A stretch of 64,000 nt of DNA, from NCBI RefSeq assembly GCF_026339875.1, contig NZ_JAPEPZ010000002.1:496001-560000 (forward strand). The letters are read 5' to 3'. Both the position numbers and the translations under genes were made by a program. Origin of the DNA: Streptomyces sp. NBC_01571. Lineage in GTDB: Bacteria > Actinomycetota > Actinomycetes > Streptomycetales > Streptomycetaceae. Below are positions 16,497-23,908 of this stretch, piece by piece. Each line of letters starts with the position of its first letter. Within the stretch, counting starts at the first letter, position 1. Under the pieces are notes generated by a model. It was not told the origin of the DNA and did not search any database. It saw only the letters and a program-made list of their open reading frames with translations.

Positions 16497-16928
16497 ATGA
16501 ACCAGCGGCGGCGCAAGAAGCTCACCCGACGTCTCTTCGCAGCCATTCCCAGGGGTGACACCGCCGTCGTGAAGGCGCTTCTGCGGGCGGGAGTCGACCC
16601 GGATCACGCGGACAGCGAGGGCACCACGCCTCTGTACGAGGCATCCGTGAACGGGAAGACCGAGATCGTCCGTCTGCTGCTGGCGGCTGGGTCTTCCCCG
16701 AACGCCGAGAGCAGCGGACTCGGCGCGGATGGCACGCCCTTGTGCGCGGCCGCGTGCTGGGGGCACACCGAAACGGTGCGCGAACTGTTGGCGCACGGCG
16801 CTGATGCGAACCTTCACGAGGATCACGGCACGGGATGGGCCCCCCTGACGTGGGCGAACCACGGCCCCCATCCCGAAAGTGCCGATCTCCTCCTCGCGGC
16901 GGGAGCTACCCCCGGGGGAACTCCGTAG
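16497..16928 (+). CDS. Ankyrin-repeat protein
   Basis: A 143-residue protein with about three and a half ankyrin repeats: RGDTAVVKALLRAGVDPDHA, then GTTPLYEASVNGKTEIVRLL, TPLCAAACWGHTETVRELL and WAPLTWA. ATG 16497 is chosen because the preceding basic segment (NQRRRKKLTRRL) leads directly into the first repeat. Ankyrin repeats bind other proteins; in bacteria, small ankyrin proteins often occur in immunity clusters next to SUKH genes, and that is the context here. It starts 11 bases after the stop of the frameshifted gene and is probably co-transcribed with it. Confidence 0.88.
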   Translation: MNQRRRKKLTRRLFAAIPRGDTAVVKALLRAGVDPDHADSEGTTPLYEASVNGKTEIVRLLLAAGSSPNAESSGLGADGTPLCAAACWGHTETVRELLAHGADANLHEDHGTGWAPLTWANHGPHPESADLLLAAGATPGGTP

Positions 16929-16994
16929 CATCCCCGTTCGTCATCCGGGCTCCGACTGCAGCGCTCCGACTACCGCGCTGGATCTCCCCACGAG

Positions 16995-18863
16995 TCAGCT
17001 TCGCAACAGGCCCTGGTCGGCCACGGCCGGGGATTCGGCCTTCTCCTCGGGCTCCGGCTCGGTGCCGGTGACGATGCGGCGGATCGTCTCCAGCGGCAGC
17101 TTCGGTGAACCGTCCGTGTAGAGAAGGCCGTTGGTCTCCTGGGCGGTGTCCATGAACTGCGTGTAGCAGAAGCCCGCGACGATCGGGCTCGTGTGCAGCA
17201 CCCCGAAGATGTCGCCGAGCAGGGCGGCGTACTGCGTGTCGGAGCTGGTCCGCGTGTAGGAGAACTCGTCCTCCTCGGCGCCCACGGACAGACCGCCGAA
17301 CTCGGTGACCATCAGCGGGGCTTCACCGGCGCGGTAGCGCTCCGTCTGCCGTGCGTCGAGCGAGAGGGTCCGCCCGGCGGGCCCCGGCGAGGCCAGCAGC
17401 GCCTCGAACCCGGCGGCGTCGCCGTAGCGGCGGGTGAGCAACTCGGGGTCGGAGGAGTAGTCGTGCACACCCATGATGTCGCTGTCGGTGTGCTCCCAGC
17501 CCTCGTTGGACATGACCGGGCGGGTCGGGTCCAGGGCGCGGGTGAAGTTCGCGAGCGCGACCGTGTACGCCTGTTGCGCCGGGTCGTTGGCGATGTCGGA
17601 GCAGCCCCAGCTCTCGTTGACCGGCACCCAGGTGACGACAGAGGGGTGGCTGCGGTCGCGCCGCACCATGTCCAGCCACTCACGGGTGAGCAGTTCCACG
17701 GCCTCGGTGCCGTACTCGTACGCGGCGCCGGTCTCGCCCCACACCAGCAGGCCGAGCCGGTCCGCCCAGTACAGGAAGCGCGGGTCCTCTGCCTTCTGGT
17801 GGATACGGACGGCGTTGAAGCCCATCGCCTTGATCAGCTCGACCTCGCGGCGCAGTTCGGCGGTGCCGGAGTTCGCGATCAGGGTGTCGGGGCGGTAGCC
17901 CTGGTTGAGCACCGAACGCACGTAGTAGGGGCGGTCGTTGAGCAGGAAGGCGCCCCCGCCGACGCCGGCGCTGCGCAGGCCGACGTAGCTGTCGACGGTG
18001 TCGAGCACCCCGGAGGTGGCGGCGTCGCGGACGGTCACCCGCGCGTCGATCAGCGTGGGCCGCTCCGGGCTCCACAGCAGGTCCTCACGGTCGATGCCGT
18101 TGCGCAGGGCGGGCACGACGAGGTCGATGCGGCTGCGCGGGGTGCGTACCAGGGAGGTGGACTCGGCGAGGACCTCGCCGTCGAGGCTCAGCACGATCTC
18201 CACGCTCACCGGGGCGGCCGGCACCGAGGCCAGGGTGATCTCGGCCCCGACGCCGCGCGCCGGGTCGGGGATCCAGGCCAGGTCGGTGACGTGCTGACCC
18301 GCGACGGTCTCGGTCCACACGGTCTGCCAGATGCCGGTGGTCCGCTCGTACCAGACCGCGTGCGGCCGGTCCTGCCAGTCCTGCTTGCCGCGCGGCTGTG
18401 CCAGGTCGGCCGGGTCGTCCTCGGCGCGGACGACGAGCACGTGCTCGGCGGCGCCGGGGCGCAGCGCATCGGTCACGTCGGCGGTGAACGGCGTCTGGCC
18501 GCCCACGTGCTCGGCCACCAGCCGGCCGTCCAGCCAGACCTTGGCCCGGTGGTCGACGGCTCCGAAGTGCACCAGCGCCCGGTCGCCGCCGCTGACGGCG
18601 AGAACCTCGTGGGGTACGCGGCGGCGGTACCAGACCACCGGGTGCGGAGCGGTCTCGCCGATGCCGGAGGCGGGGGCCTCGGGTGGGAACGGGACGGTGA
18701 TCTCCCGGTCGAACGCACCCTTCGGCTCCTCGGAGAACCACGTGTCGCGTTCGCCCTCGCCGGCGTCGTCGTACCCGAAGTCCCAGACGCCGTCGAGGCT
18801 GTGCCACCGCTCCCGCCGCAGGATCGGCCTCGGATACGTCCCGTCCTGCTCGCTCGCCCTCAC
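16995..18863 (-). CDS. Glycoside hydrolase family 2 enzyme
   Basis: A 622-residue cytoplasmic enzyme (no signal peptide) with the three-part GH2 build: sugar-binding jelly roll (about 15-185; WHSLDGVWDFGYDDAG, WYRRRVPHEV), an immunoglobulin-like middle domain (about 190-290) and a TIM barrel (about 300-610). The acid/base is Glu417 in VPVNESWG and the nucleophile Glu521 in VTEFGG. The family cleaves beta-galactosides, beta-glucuronides or beta-mannosides; specificity is not clear. GTG 18863 is chosen because GGAGGAGG lies five bases upstream; the frame stays open far beyond but that part overlaps the LacI gene. It is divergent from the LacI gene with an operator between them. Confidence 0.92.
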   Translation of the reverse strand: MRASEQDGTYPRPILRRERWHSLDGVWDFGYDDAGEGERDTWFSEEPKGAFDREITVPFPPEAPASGIGETAPHPVVWYRRRVPHEVLAVSGGDRALVHFGAVDHRAKVWLDGRLVAEHVGGQTPFTADVTDALRPGAAEHVLVVRAEDDPADLAQPRGKQDWQDRPHAVWYERTTGIWQTVWTETVAGQHVTDLAWIPDPARGVGAEITLASVPAAPVSVEIVLSLDGEVLAESTSLVRTPRSRIDLVVPALRNGIDREDLLWSPERPTLIDARVTVRDAATSGVLDTVDSYVGLRSAGVGGGAFLLNDRPYYVRSVLNQGYRPDTLIANSGTAELRREVELIKAMGFNAVRIHQKAEDPRFLYWADRLGLLVWGETGAAYEYGTEAVELLTREWLDMVRRDRSHPSVVTWVPVNESWGCSDIANDPAQQAYTVALANFTRALDPTRPVMSNEGWEHTDSDIMGVHDYSSDPELLTRRYGDAAGFEALLASPGPAGRTLSLDARQTERYRAGEAPLMVTEFGGLSVGAEEDEFSYTRTSSDTQYAALLGDIFGVLHTSPIVAGFCYTQFMDTAQETNGLLYTDGSPKLPLETIRRIVTGTEPEPEEKAESPAVADQGLLRS

Positions 18864-18941
18864 GGATCCTCCTCCTGCCTTTTCCGGAATTCCCGGCATA
18901 GGCGTTTCTACGGTCGAAGCCCTGTCATCATGAGTGATCGT

Positions 18942-18955
18942 TTGCATCGATGCAA
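18942..18955. promoter_or_regulatory. LacI-type operator between GH2 and lacI-type genes
   Basis: TTGCATCGATGCAA is a perfect 14-bp palindrome with the central CG typical of LacI-family operators. It lies 79 bases upstream of the GH2 start and 125 bases upstream of the LacI-type start. A near-identical copy (one base changed) precedes the ABC transporter genes at 20467. Confidence 0.85.
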
Positions 18956-19079
18956 GACCTGGTGAGACGCGGCGGCGAGTCGGGGCTCCCCGGTGCGGCA
19001 GACTCTGAGAGCCTGTCGGGCGCCCGATCGGGGCCACCGCCAGGCTCTGAGTGCCGGGTGCGACGGGAAGGAGGCCCCA

Positions 19080-20144
19080 GTGGCCAGAGTGCGGATGCGG
19101 GACGTGGCCGAGCACGCCGGGGTGTCGGTGCGGACGGTGTCGAACGTGGTCAACGGCTACTCGCACGTGAGCCCCGACACCCGCGCCAAGGTGCAGCGCT
19201 CGCTCGACGAGCTGGGCTACCGCATGGACTACCTGGCCCGCGGCCTGCGCTCGGGCCGCACGGGATTCATCGCCCTCGCGGTGCCGTTCGTCGCCGAGCC
19301 CTACTTCGCCGAGCTGGCCCAGGCCGTCATCCGGGCCGCGGGCCGGCGCGACATCACGGTGCTCGTCGAGTCGACCGCGGGCGACAGCGAGGTGGAACGG
19401 CGGATCCTCGAGGGCGGCCTGACCAATGTCGCCGACGGTGTGCTGCTGAGCGCCCTGACCCTGCCGGCTAGCGACAACGCCGCCAAGAGGCCGGACTTTC
19501 CGCTGGTCATGCTGGGTGAGCACAGTGTCGGCGACCAGTTCCCGCGGGTCGGCATCGACAACGTGGAGGCTGCCCGCACCGCGGTCGAGCACCTGCTGGA
19601 GCAGGGCTGCCGCTGGATCGTCGCGCTCGGCCGCAACGGCAGCGAGAACGGCCGCCAGCGCACCGAGGGGTACGAGCAGGCGATGTCGGCCGCCCGGGTG
19701 CGGCGGGTGAACTGGCTGGTCGTACCGGTCGAGGACTGGACCAGGGAGCAGGGCTACGAGGCCGTGCGGGAGCTGCTGGAGGGCGACGGCCCGCTGCCCG
19801 ACGCCATCTTCGCCTTCAACGACGCGCTCGCCGTCGGCGCGCTGCGAGCCCTCGACGCCTCCGGGGTGCGGGTGCCCGAGGACGTCGCCGTCGTCGGCAT
19901 CGACGCCATCCAGGAGTCGGCCTACACCCACCCGCCGCTCACTTCCATCGCCCCCGACCTCGATGCCATCGCCGAGCGTTCGCTGGTCCTGCTGGAGGAA
20001 CAGATGCAGTCCCCCGGAGGGCTCGAGGAGCCCGTATCGGGCGAGGACACGCAGGTGGGAGAGCTTGTGGCGGCCCCCCAGGAGGCGACGCCGTACCGGC
20101 TGGTCGTCCGGGAGTCCTCGCGCCGCGGGCCCGTGCGGGAGTGA
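19080..20144 (+). CDS. LacI family transcriptional regulator
   Basis: A 354-residue repressor. The N-terminal helix-turn-helix with hinge (about residues 4-60) reads RMRDVAEHAGVSVRTVSNVV, the canonical LacI signature. The periplasmic-binding-protein-like effector domain follows (about 62-335), with EPYFAELAQAV and a late IFAFNDALAVGALRAL segment. GTG 19080 is chosen because GGGAAGGAGG lies just upstream; the frame extends further but lacks protein character there. It probably represses the GH2 gene, itself and the sugar ABC operon through TTGCATCGATGCAA-type sites and is released by an imported sugar. Confidence 0.93.
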   Translation: MARVRMRDVAEHAGVSVRTVSNVVNGYSHVSPDTRAKVQRSLDELGYRMDYLARGLRSGRTGFIALAVPFVAEPYFAELAQAVIRAAGRRDITVLVESTAGDSEVERRILEGGLTNVADGVLLSALTLPASDNAAKRPDFPLVMLGEHSVGDQFPRVGIDNVEAARTAVEHLLEQGCRWIVALGRNGSENGRQRTEGYEQAMSAARVRRVNWLVVPVEDWTREQGYEAVRELLEGDGPLPDAIFAFNDALAVGALRALDASGVRVPEDVAVVGIDAIQESAYTHPPLTSIAPDLDAIAERSLVLLEEQMQSPGGLEEPVSGEDTQVGELVAAPQEATPYRLVVRESSRRGPVRE

Positions 20145-20466
20145 GCCGGGACCCGGCGCGCGCGATGTGACGCCTGTCGCTGTGTGACCCCCGTCGCGGT
20201 GAACGACGGCCCGGCAGAGGCAGGGTGAGTCGGGCGAGGCGGGCGCATCGGCGCGCGCCCCATCGATGCCCGATTTGTGAGGGTGTGAGGCAATGCGGTC
20301 CGAGCCCCGACCGGCGCGGCGAGGCGCGCGCGCCGCCCAGGAACCACGCCCAGCGCCGCTGCGGAACCGGCCTCGAAGAGGTCGCGGAACCGGGCTCGAC
20401 GAGGTCGCGAGAGATGGGGCGGCGGGGCCACGACACCGGCCCGGCGGCCCTCTTCTCATCGATCTA
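20145..20466. other. Leader region upstream of the sugar ABC operon
   Basis: About 320 bases without a gene. It holds a 23-bp tandem duplication: 20361-20383 and 20384-20406 differ at two positions and share GCGGAACCGG at the start. The function of the duplication is unknown; it lies about 60 bases upstream of the LacI-type operator at 20467. Promoter elements for the transporter operon must be near 20400-20500. Confidence 0.5.
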
Positions 20467-20480
20467 TTGCATCGTTGCAA
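20467..20480. promoter_or_regulatory. LacI-type operator before the sugar ABC operon
   Basis: TTGCATCGTTGCAA matches the operator at 18942 in 13 of 14 bases and keeps both half-sites TTGCA and TGCAA. It lies 60 bases before the start of the solute-binding protein gene, a position that would overlap the promoter or its start. Confidence 0.85.
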
Positions 20481-20539
20481 AACGTGTGCCAAGGTCTGCG
20501 CCATCGAGTTCACATCGAATTAACGAGGTGAATACCCCT

Positions 20540-21883
20540 ATGAGCGGAGCGATGGCGCGCCGACGGTTTCTAGCCCTCAGCGGTGGCCTTGCCCTGACCG
20601 GAGGGCTCGCGGCGTGCTCCTCCCCGCTCGCGTCCGGCCTGACGGGCTCGCAGCCGAACACGGCGGATGTCATCTTCTGGAACCTCTTCACCGGTGGCGA
20701 CGGCGCCAACATGGTGCTGATGGAGAAGGCGTTCCAGAAGGCCAACCCAGGCACGACGGTCGAGGCGACCATCCTGGGCTGGGGCAATCCGTACTACACG
20801 AAGCTGGCACTGGCCACCGCGAGCGGCACCCCGCCGGACGTCGGCATCACCCACCTCTCGCGGCTTCCGCTGCTGGCCGCCTCCGGCCTGCTGGAGCCGA
20901 TCGAGCGGACCCCCCTCGGGGAACTGGGTGTCACCCAGGACAAGTTCACCCCGGCCGCGTGGAAGAAGGCCACCGTGGACGGCACGGCGTACGCGGTCCC
21001 GCTGGACACGCACCCCTTCGTCCTCTATTACAACGTGGACATCGCCCGCAAGGCGGGCCTGCTGAACTACGCCGGCGACGGTCTCGTGCCCCTCAAGGGC
21101 AAGGAGGACTTCGTCGACGCGGTGAAGGCGATGAAGGACGCGGGCGGCGCCCAGTTCGGCGCGGTCATGTCGATCACCGCCGACCCGTCCACGGCCTGGC
21201 GCTTCTTCAGCATGATCTACTCCGGCCTCGCCGGCCCGATCGTCACCGACTCCGGGACGAAGATCGCCATCGACGACGAGGCGACGCAGGAGACGGTCGC
21301 CTTCATGCAGAGTCTGACCGGTCCCGACCTGATGCCGAAGAACCTCACCGGTGCGGGCGCCAACGCCCTCTTCAGCACGGGCAAGGCCGGCTTCCTCTTC
21401 GACGGCGAGTGGCAGATCCCGACGTACCGCCAGGTCAAGAACCTGAAGTTCAACGTGGTGCCGTTCCCGGCGCTGCTCGGCTCGAAGCCGGTGGCGTACG
21501 CCGACTCGCACGCGCTGATCCTGCCGCGCAACGACCGCGGCGACGAGACCCGCACCCGCAACGCGGCGAAGTTCGTCAAGAGCCTGCTCGACAGCAGCGC
21601 GGTGTGGTCCGAGGGCGGGCACATCCCGGCCTGGCTGCCGACGCAGCACAGCAAGGCTTTCCTCGACCAGTCGCCCCAGCGCAACTACGTGCAGGCCGCG
21701 TTCGACGCCCAGTACGACCCGGTGGCCTGGTACACCGGCGCCGGCTCGGACTTCCAGGGCGTGATCGGCGGGACGGTCATCGAGGCGCTCGCCGGGCGGG
21801 TCACGCCCAAGGGCATGGTGGCCGCGATGCGCTCCGCTCTGAAGCGGTACACCACGTCCCGACCGCCGGTCACGATGAAGTAG
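20540..21883 (+). CDS. Sugar ABC transporter solute-binding lipoprotein
   Basis: A 447-residue extracellular binding protein. The N-terminus has a twin-arginine-like ARRRFLALSGG and a lipobox LAAC (cysteine near residue 28), so it is probably exported and lipid-anchored. The mature part is a type-1 sugar-binding fold with VIFWNLFTGGDGANM and a central FLFDGEWQIPTYRQ segment. It would capture an oligosaccharide and deliver it to the permeases encoded directly downstream. ATG 20540 is preceded by GAGGTG. No ATPase gene is in the operon; Streptomyces sugar importers commonly share the general ATPase MsiK. Confidence 0.92.
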   Translation: MSGAMARRRFLALSGGLALTGGLAACSSPLASGLTGSQPNTADVIFWNLFTGGDGANMVLMEKAFQKANPGTTVEATILGWGNPYYTKLALATASGTPPDVGITHLSRLPLLAASGLLEPIERTPLGELGVTQDKFTPAAWKKATVDGTAYAVPLDTHPFVLYYNVDIARKAGLLNYAGDGLVPLKGKEDFVDAVKAMKDAGGAQFGAVMSITADPSTAWRFFSMIYSGLAGPIVTDSGTKIAIDDEATQETVAFMQSLTGPDLMPKNLTGAGANALFSTGKAGFLFDGEWQIPTYRQVKNLKFNVVPFPALLGSKPVAYADSHALILPRNDRGDETRTRNAAKFVKSLLDSSAVWSEGGHIPAWLPTQHSKAFLDQSPQRNYVQAAFDAQYDPVAWYTGAGSDFQGVIGGTVIEALAGRVTPKGMVAAMRSALKRYTTSRPPVTMK

Positions 21884-21895
21884 GAGGCAGTCACC

Positions 21896-22843
21896 ATGAC
21901 GACCGTCGTCTCGACGCGACCGGCACCCGCCGCATCCCCCACGAGCCTCGCCGCCGACCGGCCCACCCGTTCCGAACGCCGGGCGGGCAGGCTGCTCACC
22001 GCCCCCTTCCTCGTGATCTACCTGCTGTTCCTGGTAGGCCCGCTGCTCGTCGGTGTGGTGCTGAGCTTCTTCAACACCACCACCGTCAAGAGCGGCCTCG
22101 GGGACTTCGTCGGCCTGTCGAACTACCGCGAGGTGCTCGCCGACTCCCTCTTCTGGGAGAGCATGTGGCACTCGGTGCTCTTCACGCTGCTGACCACTCC
22201 CCCGCTGGTGATCCTCGCGCTGGGCGTCGCCATCCTGGCCTCGCGCGTACGCCGCGGCAGGCTCTTCTACCGCATCGCCTTCTTCCTGCCGTACGTCGTG
22301 CCGTCCTCTGTGGTCACCCTGGTCTTCCTGTGGATGTACACCCCGCAGATCGGCCTCATACCGAAGGTCTTCGACGCCGTCGGACTGCCGGTGCCCGACT
22401 TCATCGGCAGCACCTCGGGCGGCTGGACCGCCGTCGTGCTGATGACCGTGTGGTGGACGTTCGGCTTCAACTTCGTCCTCTACACCGCCGCGATCCAGGA
22501 CGTCCCCGCGGACGTCTACGAAGCGGCGGCGATCGACGGCGCGAGCCCCTGGCAGCAGATCCGCCACATCACGGTGCCGCTGCTGGGCCGGACCACCAGC
22601 CTGGTGCTGATCCTTCAGATTCTCGCGTCGCTGAAGGTGTTCGACCAGATCTACCAGCTGCTCGGCGGCGGACCCAACCAATCCACCCGACCGGTCATCG
22701 AGTACATCTACGACACCGGCTTCACCGCCTACCGGGGTGGCTACGGCGCTGCCGCCACCATGGTGTATTTCGTCATCATCGTCGCGATCTCGGCGGCCTG
22801 GTACGGGCTGCGACGCCGTCGCGCGACCAGCAGCGCGGCCTGA
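21896..22843 (+). CDS. Sugar ABC transporter permease (MalF-like)
   Basis: A 315-residue inner-membrane protein with six predicted membrane segments, the first being FLVIYLLFLVGPLLVGVVLS. The cytoplasmic EAA loop reads YEAAAIDGASPWQQIRHITV, which contacts the ATPase. It starts 12 bases after the binding-protein stop and forms the transport channel with the next permease. It belongs to the carbohydrate uptake CUT1 type. Confidence 0.93.
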   Translation: MTTVVSTRPAPAASPTSLAADRPTRSERRAGRLLTAPFLVIYLLFLVGPLLVGVVLSFFNTTTVKSGLGDFVGLSNYREVLADSLFWESMWHSVLFTLLTTPPLVILALGVAILASRVRRGRLFYRIAFFLPYVVPSSVVTLVFLWMYTPQIGLIPKVFDAVGLPVPDFIGSTSGGWTAVVLMTVWWTFGFNFVLYTAAIQDVPADVYEAAAIDGASPWQQIRHITVPLLGRTTSLVLILQILASLKVFDQIYQLLGGGPNQSTRPVIEYIYDTGFTAYRGGYGAAATMVYFVIIVAISAAWYGLRRRRATSSAA

Positions 22844-22854
22844 GCGGAGGACCC

Positions 22855-23721
22855 ATGACCACCATCACCCAGCCGCAGGCCGCCGAACCGAAGGGCGCGG
22901 TCAACGGCGCCAAGCTCTTCAACCGGCTCTGCGCCGTGTGCCTGACCCTGTTCGCCCTGATCTGGCTGGTGCCCTTCGTCTGGGCACTGATCACTTCGCT
23001 GCGCGACGACGCGTCCATCACCCAGAGCCCCACGTCCATCTTCGCCGGCGGCTGGTCGCTGGACGCGTACTCGACCGCCTGGGGCAACCATCCGATCGGC
23101 ACCTGGTACCTCAACAGCCTGGTGATCTCGGTGCTCGCCGTGGTCTTCACGGTGGCCTTCTGCTCGATGGCCGGGTTCGCGCTGGCCTTCCTGCGCTTCC
23201 GCGGCCGGGGCCTGGTCGTGGCCGTCGCCACGGCCGGCCTGATGCTGCCGACCGAGGCGCTGGTGCTGCCCCAGTTCATCGAGTACCGGTCGTTCCACCT
23301 GCTCGGCACGTTCTGGGCGCTGGTCCTGCCGTCGGTCGCGGCACCGATCTCGGTGTTCGTCTTCCACTCCTTCTTCCGCGGCATCCCCACGGCGCTGATC
23401 GAGGCGGCCCGCATCGACGGGGCGAGCTGGTGGCGCATCTACGCCAACGTCTGCATGCCGATCTGCCGCCCGGCGGTGTCCACCGTCGCGATTCTCACCT
23501 TCATCAGCTCCTGGAACTCGTTCCTGTGGCCGCTACTGGTCCTCAGCCAGACCAAGTCCCAGACCATCCCTGTGGGCCTCGCCTCGCTGGTGGACCCCAG
23601 TAGCCCCCAGTACGCCGAGGTCATGGCCTCCTCGGTCCTCGGCTTCATCCCGCTCATCGCCGTCTTCCTGGTCTTCCAGCGGCAGATCGTCCAGGGGATC
23701 GCCACGACGGGCATCAAGTGA
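22855..23721 (+). CDS. Sugar ABC transporter permease (MalG-like)
   Basis: A 288-residue membrane protein with six predicted membrane segments and an EAA loop reading LIEAARIDGASWWRIYANVC. It is the partner of the preceding permease. ATG 22855 lies five bases after GGAGG and 11 bases after the previous stop. It ends the operon and is followed by a strong hairpin terminator. Confidence 0.93.
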   Translation: MTTITQPQAAEPKGAVNGAKLFNRLCAVCLTLFALIWLVPFVWALITSLRDDASITQSPTSIFAGGWSLDAYSTAWGNHPIGTWYLNSLVISVLAVVFTVAFCSMAGFALAFLRFRGRGLVVAVATAGLMLPTEALVLPQFIEYRSFHLLGTFWALVLPSVAAPISVFVFHSFFRGIPTALIEAARIDGASWWRIYANVCMPICRPAVSTVAILTFISSWNSFLWPLLVLSQTKSQTIPVGLASLVDPSSPQYAEVMASSVLGFIPLIAVFLVFQRQIVQGIATTGIK

Positions 23722-23739
23722 CGGACCCGACCCCGCCAT

Positions 23740-23795
23740 CGCGGCGGTGCCACGTCCCGTGCCGGGAGACCGGGACGGGAGACGGCACCGCCGCG
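23740..23795. terminator. Nested hairpin between convergent genes
   Basis: Outer arms CGCGGCGGTGCC (23740-23751) and GGCACCGCCGCG (23784-23795) are perfectly complementary, and an inner stem CGTCCCG/CGGGACG (23753-23759 with 23771-23777) continues the helix. It lies 18 bases after the last permease and 113 bases before the end of the convergent secreted-enzyme gene, so it may terminate the importer operon. Confidence 0.75.
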
Positions 23796-23908
23796 GCGGC
23801 GTTCGCGGCCGGAGGACACAACGACCTCGGCGCCCCGCTGAGGCGAGAACTCCCGTCGCGGTCCCGGGAATTCCGCTGTCGGGTTGCGGTCAGCGGTGGA
23901 GACGTCGG

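Noticed and set aside
18864..20513. Open frame extending the GH2 protein far upstream on the minus strand
   Set aside because: It overlaps the LacI gene, lacks protein-like character, and a clear GGAGGAGG plus GTG start exists at 18863.
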